Below are positions 1 through 5,799 of a stretch of DNA of 6,815 bases, in pieces. Below the pieces are notes generated by a model, which worked only from the letters and a program-made list of their open reading frames with translations, made no database searches and had not been told where the DNA came from. How positions within the stretch are numbered: the stretch's first letter is position 1; each line of letters starts with the position of its first letter. A program made the position numbers and the translations under genes. This stretch comes from Candidatus Melainabacteria bacterium (GTDB lineage: Bacteria > Cyanobacteriota > Vampirovibrionia > LMEP-6097). The DNA lies in assembly GCA_028817775.1 (NCBI GenBank), contig JAPPOW010000139.1:1-6815 (forward strand), given 5' to 3'.

Positions 1-183
1 GAGCCTGGTTGTTTGGATTGGTATACTTAAACTAATATCATTCGTTAAGCTTGCAAGGAGTCTGAGTTGATTGGGGCTGATGTGGTGGAGCTTGCTCCTA
101 TCAAGGATTTTCACGCTGCTGATTTCCTTGCAGCCAAGCTTGTATATAAAATAATTGCCAGCAAATTGGCTGCTATTTTATAG
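1..183 (+). pseudogene. Agmatinase/arginase-family (ureohydrolase) C-terminal remnant with two in-frame stops, 5' truncated by window edge
   Basis: Frame 1 reads EPGCLDWYT, stop, TNIIR, stop, then ACKESELIGADVVELAPIKD and onward to LAAKLVYKIIASKLAAIL and a TAG at 181-183. This follows the ureohydrolase C-terminus, where an EPGGLxWY segment is followed by a helix, then the G-x-D-V-V-E-L strand and a DFLAAKLVYK-type helix. Family members hydrolyse agmatine (to putrescine and urea) or a related guanidino compound using two manganese ions. The metal-binding motifs lie upstream of the window. The internal TAA codons are at 28-30 and 46-48. Homology continues in the same frame on both sides, so there is no frameshift, only two apparent nonsense codons. 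Every other gene seen ending here stops with TAA, TGA or TAG, so TAA is not reassigned. The gene is probably inactive. A sequencing error or rare readthrough is less likely. Confidence 0.72.
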
Positions 184-188
184 TTTGC

Positions 189-226
189 ATCCAATAAAAC
201 TATATTTTAGAGGTGTTTTATTGGAT
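189..226. repeat. Inverted repeat (12-bp perfect arms) after the agmatinase remnant
   Basis: ATCCAATAAAAC at 189-200 is the exact reverse complement of GTTTTATTGGAT at 215-226, with a 14-base loop. It begins six bases after the TAG of the agmatinase remnant. No T-run follows, so it is a poor intrinsic terminator. Its arms contain the same TTGGAT core as the palindrome at 261-276, which suggests part of a multi-site operator for the downstream ATPase gene. Confidence 0.6.
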
Positions 227-235
227 ACACCTAAT
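220..235. promoter_or_regulatory. Degenerate copy of the start-codon palindrome (possible operator)
   Basis: ATTGGATACACCTAAT matches the perfect palindrome at 261-276 at 13 of 16 positions. Its start is 41 bases upstream, close to four helical turns. It overlaps the right arm of the 189-226 inverted repeat. Two related sites on the same face of the helix fit cooperative repressor binding, but the regulator is unknown. Confidence 0.35.
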
Positions 236-254
236 AAATATAGGTAAGCATGGG

Positions 255-260
255 TATAAT
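255..260 (+). promoter_or_regulatory. Possible -10 box (TATAAT) of the ATPase gene
   Basis: A perfect TATAAT lies 15 bases upstream of the ATG at 275. Transcription from it would begin about seven bases downstream, inside the palindrome, giving a nearly leaderless message. This fits the absence of a Shine-Dalgarno sequence before this start. No convincing -35 box is seen at 16-18 bases spacing. Confidence 0.4.
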
Positions 261-276
261 ATTGGATATATCCAAT
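261..276. promoter_or_regulatory. 16-bp perfect palindrome overlapping the ATPase start codon
   Basis: ATTGGATATATCCAAT equals its own reverse complement. It lies directly after the TATAAT box and its last two bases are the first two of the ATG at 275-277. A protein bound here would block both initiation of transcription and the start region. It may be an autoregulatory operator. That role is inferred from position only. Confidence 0.5.
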
Positions 277-1531
277 GATTTTACGGAGAGAATACCTTGA
301 AAAAATCAAAACCTTCATTGACGGGCCAATGATCAAGGTTATCACAGGTATCAGGCGTTCTGGCAAGAGTTACTTGCTCAAGCAGATTATCCAAGAGATC
401 AAAACTACAAGAGCATCAGAATCTCAAATATGTTTCATAAATAAAGAGTCATTGGATTTTGATGATATTCAGAACTACAAGGACCTAAACAATTACGTCA
501 AAGAGTTTTTTGCTAAGGGCAGTTCTGGTAAAAAATACTTATTCATCGATGAGATCCAGGATATTCATGAATGGGAAAAGGCTATCAGGTCATTTTTTGC
601 TGAAGATGATTTTGACATTTATATTACAGGCTCCAATGCTAATTTATTAGCTTCTGAGTTAGCAACTTATCTCTCTGGCAGATATATAGAGTTTAGCGTT
701 TACCCTTTAAGCTTCAAAGAGTTTCTAGAATTTCGAGGTGAGCATGGATCATTTGAAGATGAGTTCAAACTTTATCTTCGTTATGGTGGCTTCCCGGCCC
801 TGCATCTATTACCAATGAATGATGAGGCTATATTCCCATCACTGAAAGCAATTTACAATACCGTAGTGCTCAAGGATATCATTAGTAGAAACAAAATCCG
901 CGATGTGGCTCTACTAGAAAAAATCATTTTATTTATTATGGATAATCAAGGCAGTATTTTCTCTGCCAATTCCATTGCAAAGTATCTCAAATCACAGCAA
1001 ATCAAAGCAGGAGTGGACACTATTCAGAATTACTTGAAATATATTGAGGCCTCATTCTTGCTAAATAAAGTTCGGCGTTATGACCTCAAAGGGAAACGTC
1101 ATTTTGAAATGAAAGAAAAATATTTTTTAGCAGATCACGGCATCCGCAACGCTATTCTTGGTTTTCGTGAAACTGATATTTCTGGAACTCTTGAAAACAT
1201 TGTTTACTTAGAATTATTGCGTCGTGGCTATACAGTAGATATCGGGGAACTAGATGCTGGCGAAATAGATTTTGTTGCGACCAAGGCAGAGCAAAAGATT
1301 TATATTCAGGTTTGTTTTCAACTTAACTCACAAGAAACAATTGAACGAGAATTTAAACCCTTATTGAAAATAAACGACCACTATCCCAAACTTATTATAA
1401 GTAGTGATCAATTCTTTACAGCAAAAGACAGCCATGGAGTAGATAGAATAAATATAATCAATTTTTTACTGGAAAGAACAATAGTCACTTGGGCAACAGA
1501 AATCCCCGGCTGTGATACAGAAAGACACTGA
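275..1531 (+). CDS. AAA ATPase with DUF4143 and nuclease-like C-terminal domain
   Basis: This 418-residue protein has the standard order of the stand-alone AAA_14/DUF4143 family. The P-loop is GIRRSGKS (residues 25-32) and Walker B is YLFIDEIQ (88-95). A sensor-type stretch ITGSNANLL lies near 117-125, followed by SGR at 134-136 and YGGFP at 170-174. The DUF4143 region follows. The last 110 residues resemble the PD-(D/E)XK fold, with EIDFVA (330-335) and YIQV (343-346) at the places where acidic and Gln/Lys residues are expected. The biochemical role of these very common proteins is not established. The start at 275 is fixed by an in-frame TAA at 257-259 and by the typical N-terminus (REYLEKIKTFID, then KVITGIRRSGKS). 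About 19 residues after INIINFLL look like a tail beyond the usual family end. The gene stands alone, with its own operator-like palindrome, beside a decayed gene. Confidence 0.9.
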   Translation: MILRREYLEKIKTFIDGPMIKVITGIRRSGKSYLLKQIIQEIKTTRASESQICFINKESLDFDDIQNYKDLNNYVKEFFAKGSSGKKYLFIDEIQDIHEWEKAIRSFFAEDDFDIYITGSNANLLASELATYLSGRYIEFSVYPLSFKEFLEFRGEHGSFEDEFKLYLRYGGFPALHLLPMNDEAIFPSLKAIYNTVVLKDIISRNKIRDVALLEKIILFIMDNQGSIFSANSIAKYLKSQQIKAGVDTIQNYLKYIEASFLLNKVRRYDLKGKRHFEMKEKYFLADHGIRNAILGFRETDISGTLENIVYLELLRRGYTVDIGELDAGEIDFVATKAEQKIYIQVCFQLNSQETIEREFKPLLKINDHYPKLIISSDQFFTAKDSHGVDRINIINFLLERTIVTWATEIPGCDTERH

Positions 1532-1537
1532 ACGTCC

Positions 1538-1633
1538 TGTCATCCTGAGCCCTTGCAAAGGGCGTAAGAATCTCATCATTACCAGCTTGGCAATGAGATC
1601 CTTAGGTCGTGCTTCGCATTCCTCAGGATGACA
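1538..1633. repeat. 96-bp palindromic intergenic repeat with four-arm fold
   Basis: The ends TGTCATCCTGAG (1538-1549) and CTCAGGATGACA (1622-1633) are perfect reverse complements. Three inner stems are visible. GCCCTT/AAGGGC occupies 1549-1563 with loop GCA. ATCTCAT/ATGAGAT pairs 1570-1576 with 1593-1599. TGC-TTC-GCA lies at 1610-1618. The result is a cloverleaf-like shape. Repeats with ends of the form GTCATCCTGAG are familiar as interspersed elements in many bacterial genomes. This one fills nearly all of the gap between the convergent ATPase gene and korB, where it may also serve as a two-way transcription stop, though no clear T-tract is present. Confidence 0.75.
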
Positions 1634-1639
1634 AAAGCC

Positions 1640-2521
1640 CTACTTAAATCTAGCTTTGAGCTCTTCAGCTCTATCAGCTGTGATACCAAGCTCATGGTCA
1701 CAAATAGGAGTGGCTAGAGTATCTTTTTCAGTCTCCTCGTAGCAAGGACGAGTATTTTGGTAGAAGATGCCGGTAGCGATTCTACCACTAGCGTATGTAT
1801 CTTCTGTAGCTACTTTGAATGCAGCTTGAAGATCACTAGCATCATGCCCTTCAGCTGCAAGGTCGTAAGTGTTCTCTCTATAGAACTGTGCTGTGTTAAC
1901 TTTGTTGAAAGTTACACAAGGAGAGAAAGTATCAACTAGTGCAAAACCTTTGTGTGCAATTGCAGCCTTGTAGATTTCTACAGCTTGCTTAGGGTTTCCA
2001 GAGAATGCTCTAGCAACAAAGCTAGCACCTGAGCCAAGAGCCATGCTAATTGGGTTCAGTGGCAGTTCTGGATTACCAAATGGAGTAGACTTAGTTTTCA
2101 TTCCTTCACCACTAGTAGGAGAAGTTTGACCTGTAGTCAGTCCATAGATAGAGTTGTTCATGACAATATCAGTCATATCAATATTGCGGCGCATTGCGTG
2201 AATCAAGTGACCAACACCAATGCCGTAACCATCACCATCGCCGCCGACAGCAATAACTTTCATGTCATGGTGAGCTAGTTTAAAGCCTTGAGCATTTGGT
2301 AAAGATCTACCATGCAGGGTGTGCATGCCGTAGGTATTAATAAAACCAGGTAAGTTTGACGAACAGCCAATTCCAGAGATCACAGCTACTTCATGTTGCT
2401 GGAGACCTGATTCAGCCAATGCTCTTTGCAATACATTAAGTACACCAAAATCACCACAGCCCGGACACCAGTCTGGGTGTACTTCACCTTTAAAATCTTT
2501 TGCTTCTAATGTTGTAGTCAT
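1640..2521 (-). CDS. korB: 2-oxoacid:ferredoxin oxidoreductase beta subunit (probably 2-oxoglutarate)
   Basis: This 293-residue protein is the thiamine diphosphate and Fe-S subunit. WCPGCG carries Cys19 and Cys22. Cys53 (GIGCSS) and Cys202 (SPCVTF) complete the four ligands expected for the proximal 4Fe-4S cluster. The cofactor motif is GGDGDGYGIGVGH (93-105), with MNNSIYGLTTGQTSP (121-135) supplying the Mg-binding asparagine and the usual YGLTGGQ-like loop. With KorA it converts a 2-oxoacid and CoA to acyl-CoA, CO2 and reduced ferredoxin in the cytoplasm, or the reverse. The length is normal for beta subunits of the two-subunit type. The start is supported by AAGGAG (minus strand of 2529-2534) seven bases upstream. 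It follows korA in the same direction and ends with TAG. The substrate cannot be fixed from sequence: pyruvate or branched-chain oxoacid enzymes share these motifs. Confidence 0.9.
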   Translation of the reverse strand: MTTTLEAKDFKGEVHPDWCPGCGDFGVLNVLQRALAESGLQQHEVAVISGIGCSSNLPGFINTYGMHTLHGRSLPNAQGFKLAHHDMKVIAVGGDGDGYGIGVGHLIHAMRRNIDMTDIVMNNSIYGLTTGQTSPTSGEGMKTKSTPFGNPELPLNPISMALGSGASFVARAFSGNPKQAVEIYKAAIAHKGFALVDTFSPCVTFNKVNTAQFYRENTYDLAAEGHDASDLQAAFKVATEDTYASGRIATGIFYQNTRPCYEETEKDTLATPICDHELGITADRAEELKARFK

Positions 2522-2528
2522 TTAATTG

Positions 2529-2534
2529 CTCCTT
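2529..2534 (-). promoter_or_regulatory. korB ribosome binding site
   Basis: On the minus strand AAGGAG lies seven bases before the korB ATG. This is the clearest Shine-Dalgarno match in the window. It suggests that korB is initiated on its own rather than by coupling to korA, whose stop is 94 bases away. Confidence 0.7.
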
Positions 2535-2582
2535 ATAATTACCTTTGAGTCCTTAGTTCTGGCTCAACGCTGCGCTGCATAC

Positions 2583-2612
2583 GGAGCTTCGCTCCTGCAG
2601 ATGCTTCGCTGC
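2583..2612. repeat. Tandem GCTTCGC mini-hairpins between korA and korB
   Basis: GGAGC-TTC-GCTCC (2583-2595) is a perfect five-base-pair hairpin with a three-base loop. A second, imperfect one spans 2597-2612 (GCAG, AT, GCTTCGC, TGC). On the minus strand both contain GCGAAGC, a sequence known to form an exceptionally stable mini-hairpin in single-stranded DNA. They lie between the korA stop and the korB ribosome binding site, so they could pause transcription, stabilise processed mRNA ends, or be remains of an interspersed repeat. Confidence 0.55.
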
Positions 2613-2615
2613 CTC

Positions 2616-4403
2616 TTATACCTTAGCTAGCTCCTTCTTGGCTGCGATTTTTTTGAATTCATTCACGATGTATTCACCAGTAAACGGTTCACCGTCCCAT
2701 CTGTTGATATGCTCAGTAACCTCAAACGCTGTCTGTGCAAGAACTTCGCGGCAGAGTGAATTACACATATTGTTCTCAACAGAAACAATGCGCTTGCACT
2801 TTTTGAGTTGAGCTAGAGTCGCTTCTTTAGGCATTGGGTATACATCGGTGAAGTGTAGGTGGTTCACTTTGATACCTTCTTCAGCTAATAAGTTGATTGC
2901 TTCTTTAGCGTAGCTATAGCTTGAACCCCAAGTCATAAATGTGGTCTCAGTATTCTCGTCGCCCTCAAGAGTTGGAGCCTCAATATCGCCATTGCTGACC
3001 ATGGTTTCCATTTTCTTCATGCGCTTAGCATGCATCTTCACTCTCTCTTCGCGAGCGTGAGGCAAGCCAGCTTCAACGTCTGACATTACGTGACCAAATT
3101 CATTGTGCTCGTCAGAGCAAGGCACATACTGAGCGCCCTTAGCACCAGGGCGTACTCTATGTGAGACACCATCTTCAGTGTACTCATAACGCTTATAACG
3201 TCCTTCACCTTCCCACTCAGTCGAGAACTTACCGCGTTCGATTTCAACTTTGCCAAAATCAAGATCATCAATAGTTTCAAAGTGCTCCGATAAGAAGAAG
3301 TCACTAAGAATTAGTACAGGGATTTGATATTTTTCAGCCATGTTCAGTGCACGAGCAGCTTGATAGAAAGCGTCCTCTGGATCTTTAGGTGCAACGACAA
3401 AACGAGGCGAATCACCGTTACCAGCGATACAAAGATCAATATCAGATTGTTCTTGCTTGGTCGGCACTCCAGTAGAAGGACCACCACGTGAAACAACTAC
3501 ACAGACAGCAGGCACTTCAAGCATTGATGCCAAACCAACAGCTTCAACCATGAGGCAGTAACCACCACTAGCTGTAGCTGTAGCTGCACGGACTCCAGCA
3601 GTACCAGCACCGACAACCATATTCATTGCAGCAAGTTCATCTTCAACTTGTTTGATAACGATTTTGTCAGTCTGAGCAATAGTAGCTAAGTAGTGCAGAA
3701 TACCAGTCGCTGGACTCATTGGGTATGCAGAATAAAGTTTCAAACCACCAGCCGCAAGTCCAAGACCCATTGCTTCATTACCAGTCATAAATAATTTTGC
3801 TTTACCATCACCTTTAGGCTGGAAGACATGCTCATTGACATTGTTCTTAGTCCAGTCGGCACCAAGGTTGAAGATAGCTTGGTTGAGGTCTACAACTTGA
3901 TCACCTTTCTTTTGGAATTTGTGCTTGATGAACTCAAGAGGGATAGAGGTATCGAGGTCAAGTGCTTGAACCATTGCTCCTGAGAGCATTGTATTGATCA
4001 TAATTGGGCTGACACCAGTAAGACCAGCTTCATCAACCATAGACTTGAAATCTAGACCATAGAAATTAACATCGTCACGGATTGATTCGATATCTTCTTT
4101 TTTGATAGTAGCTGCGTTATAAAAAACAATGCCCCCGCTTTTGACGTCAGGGACATGAACAGAAGGACTAGTTTTGTTGAATAGCAGCACCACTTCTGGT
4201 TCTTCGCCGTGGCATAGCTGCTTCTCTGCACCAATCGCCATTTGCAACCAGACATGACCACCACGAATTGCCGACTGGAATGAGTTGTATGCCATGACAT
4301 TCAAGCCCATTCGCGAGCAGGTCTTACCAAGGATCTCACCAGTTGATGCAATACCGTCTCCAGCTGCACCAGCTATTCTTACTATTACGTTCTTTCCGCT
4401 CAT
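2616..4403 (-). CDS. korA: 2-oxoacid:ferredoxin oxidoreductase, fused gamma-alpha subunit (probably 2-oxoglutarate)
   Basis: This 595-residue protein joins the gamma and alpha domains, as in the two-subunit KorAB enzymes of actinobacteria, haloarchaea and Aquificales. The gamma domain (about 1-190) opens with VIVRIAGAAGDGIASTGEIL and includes FQSAIRGGH (42-50). The alpha domain starts near residue 203 (LFMTGNEAMGLGLAAGGL). It has YPMSPAT (227-233), QVEDELAAM with the conserved acidic residues near 253-256, and RGGPSTGVPTKQEQSD (306-321), all typical of the thiamine-enzyme pyrimidine-binding partner. The C-terminal part (about 460-595) is the transketolase-C-like domain. No ferredoxin-like delta subunit is encoded nearby, as expected for this type. 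Only a distant AAAAGG (minus strand of 4418-4423) precedes the start, so initiation may be weak or not Shine-Dalgarno dependent. It leads the korA-korB operon. Confidence 0.9.
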   Translation of the reverse strand: MSGKNVIVRIAGAAGDGIASTGEILGKTCSRMGLNVMAYNSFQSAIRGGHVWLQMAIGAEKQLCHGEEPEVVLLFNKTSPSVHVPDVKSGGIVFYNAATIKKEDIESIRDDVNFYGLDFKSMVDEAGLTGVSPIMINTMLSGAMVQALDLDTSIPLEFIKHKFQKKGDQVVDLNQAIFNLGADWTKNNVNEHVFQPKGDGKAKLFMTGNEAMGLGLAAGGLKLYSAYPMSPATGILHYLATIAQTDKIVIKQVEDELAAMNMVVGAGTAGVRAATATASGGYCLMVEAVGLASMLEVPAVCVVVSRGGPSTGVPTKQEQSDIDLCIAGNGDSPRFVVAPKDPEDAFYQAARALNMAEKYQIPVLILSDFFLSEHFETIDDLDFGKVEIERGKFSTEWEGEGRYKRYEYTEDGVSHRVRPGAKGAQYVPCSDEHNEFGHVMSDVEAGLPHAREERVKMHAKRMKKMETMVSNGDIEAPTLEGDENTETTFMTWGSSYSYAKEAINLLAEEGIKVNHLHFTDVYPMPKEATLAQLKKCKRIVSVENNMCNSLCREVLAQTAFEVTEHINRWDGEPFTGEYIVNEFKKIAAKKELAKV

Positions 4404-4432
4404 TCTGTTCTATATAACCTTTTAACTAGTAA

Positions 4433-4438
4433 ATTATA
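4433..4438 (-). promoter_or_regulatory. Possible -10 box of the korAB operon
   Basis: On the minus strand TATAAT lies 29 bases before the korA ATG. This would give a leader of roughly 20-25 bases. No good -35 match is seen at normal spacing, so an activator or another sigma factor may be involved. If this promoter is the real one, the large palindrome at 4490-4582 lies upstream of it and outside the korA message. Confidence 0.4.
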
Positions 4439-4489
4439 GGGGTTTAGGCAGGCTTGAGGGGCTAATTTCCGCTAAATTTAAAGATTAGC

Positions 4490-4582
4490 GTTATCTTATT
4501 CACTTCCGGGTTGTAACGGTCGTAACGCTTTGTATTTACGGGTGTTACGACCGTTACAACCCGGAAGTGATGGTGTGATAAC
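4490..4582. repeat. 93-bp palindrome with 27-bp perfect arms in the divergent korA/exported-protein gap
   Basis: Bases 4500-4526 are the exact reverse complement of 4544-4570, with a 17-base centre. The centre could add a few G-T wobble pairs in RNA. Outside a short unpaired stretch, GTTATC (4490-4495) pairs again with GATAAC (4577-4582). The left arm repeats GTAACG at 4513-4518 and 4522-4527. The right arm has CGTTAC at 4552-4557 and GTTAC at 4544-4548. The element is richer in GC than its flanks and ends eight bases before the ATG at 4591. It could be a miniature mobile-element-like repeat, a regulator's operator, or an RNA hairpin in the leader of the downstream gene. It is not a terminator by position, since both neighbours read away from it. 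Confidence 0.75.
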
Positions 4583-4590
4583 ATTAGGTC

Positions 4591-5799
4591 ATGCGCGCTT
4601 TATCTTTAATAATATGTATTAGCTTAAGCATATTTCAAGCTGCTTGGGCTTTTCCGCAGACGGTATTCCCTAGAATTACTTCGCCGGCTGCTACTCAAAA
4701 GAAGGTAGATAAATTTATTAAGACCGAGTATGTAGAGAAATTAGCTGAGCGCAAAACATACCATGGTCACAAGATGGACTTCTCAAGAGAAAGCGATGTC
4801 CTTGCCATGGTTCGCTATGTCGCTGAGACCGCAAATTACGCAATCAACAGATCGATAGATTATTTCCCAGAGGACCATTATTCACAGGCTGCTGCTTACC
4901 AAGAGATTCGTGACAAGAGTCAGGCAGACTTTATTAAAGTCACTAAGAACTACGGTGGCACACTGGAGAATTGGGGTTATGCCTTCAACCCTGAACTTGA
5001 ATCATATTTGATTGGTGAGTTTAAACAGAGCTGGAATATCAAAGGTGATCCACACAAACCATATTTTGAAGCCATCAAAAAAGAACTTGCGCTTAAAGAA
5101 CTCAAATTATTTTTCCGTCTCATTGAAGTCAAGGAAATGTATCCACGTTACGATCATCCAATCTCAAATTTCCTCAGTCTCAAGACTCCCAAAAAATTCT
5201 TGGTTTTCTTTACTGATGAGCCGAACTGGGGACTTGGCGGTTATACCATGGATACTAGGATCTATATCAATATGGGTCGTTTGCAGAAGATCACTCATCT
5301 CTTCAACGCTAATTTAGAAGAAACGGTACAAATGGTTATCAGCAATGAGATCGCTCATGCCATGATCAACCATGTCTTTGGTGACGATAGGATTAATGAC
5401 AGTAATAGACCTGATAGAAATATTTTCCGTGCCAAAAAACTCAATGGCTATACTATCCATGACAATAGAGAAGCAGTTGAATTTATTTCTGACGCTATCT
5501 CAATGGCAGTCAATCCTAAGTTCATCATCCTGCCACTAGCTTCAGGTGAAGATGGCTATCGTCTCTCACGTCGCTTTGCTCGCGAGGAGTTGACTAAGTA
5601 TTGTCTGTCGCATGATATTCCGCCTCCTCAATACAGCAAGCTTGATAATGAATTAAAGTTGCGTGCTTACCTGGAGCCAAAGCTTAATGCCAAGGGACTT
5701 AGTTACAAAGATTTTCAAAAACATTTTCAGTCGCAATATACTTTGATGGCTGATAATATATTTGCGGAGTTTGGATTTACCTTACAACCAGTTATTTAA
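4591..5799 (+). CDS. Exported M48-like zincin with altered zinc motif (His to Asn)
   Basis: This 402-residue protein begins with a signal peptide: MR, a hydrophobic stretch to about residue 18, then AWA-F near residue 20-21. It is therefore probably periplasmic or secreted, and the signal supports this start. Residues 252-261 read NEIAHAMINH, which matches the M48 peptidase pattern HEIxHxxxxH except that the first His is Asn252 (codon AAT, one base from CAT). Further matches are GGYTMDTRIYINMGRL before it, like the GG-x-IYV-x-x-GLL strand, and VEFISDAISMAV (296-307) after it, like the E-x-x-AD helix that gives the third zinc ligand (here Glu297). With one ligand lost it may be a pseudoenzyme or bind metal differently. 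The family call rests on motifs only. It is translationally coupled to the lysine-rich gene downstream, and only a poor AGG precedes the start. Confidence 0.6.
   Translation: MRALSLIICISLSIFQAAWAFPQTVFPRITSPAATQKKVDKFIKTEYVEKLAERKTYHGHKMDFSRESDVLAMVRYVAETANYAINRSIDYFPEDHYSQAAAYQEIRDKSQADFIKVTKNYGGTLENWGYAFNPELESYLIGEFKQSWNIKGDPHKPYFEAIKKELALKELKLFFRLIEVKEMYPRYDHPISNFLSLKTPKKFLVFFTDEPNWGLGGYTMDTRIYINMGRLQKITHLFNANLEETVQMVISNEIAHAMINHVFGDDRINDSNRPDRNIFRAKKLNGYTIHDNREAVEFISDAISMAVNPKFIILPLASGEDGYRLSRRFAREELTKYCLSHDIPPPQYSKLDNELKLRAYLEPKLNAKGLSYKDFQKHFQSQYTLMADNIFAEFGFTLQPVI

Noticed and set aside
28..48. TAA recoded as a sense codon
   Set aside because: korA, both right-hand plus-strand genes and the TPR gene all end naturally at TAA, and no internal TAA occurs in any intact gene here.
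178..366. Minus-strand 62-residue open frame across the start of the ATPase gene
   Set aside because: It lies over the operator region and the P-loop coding sequence on the other strand, has no ribosome binding site and no recognisable product.
1538..1633. tRNA-like gene suggested by the cloverleaf shape
   Set aside because: The outer stem is 12 bp, there is no T-loop GTTC-type sequence, no anticodon arm of the right size and no CCA-compatible end. The ends match a palindromic repeat instead.
3086..4300. Short open frames inside korA on the same strand (3086-3304 and 4052-4300)
   Set aside because: They are alternate-frame shadows of a well-conserved gene whose motifs are intact.
4490..4582. 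Intrinsic terminator
   Set aside because: Both flanking genes read away from it and no T-run follows either arm.
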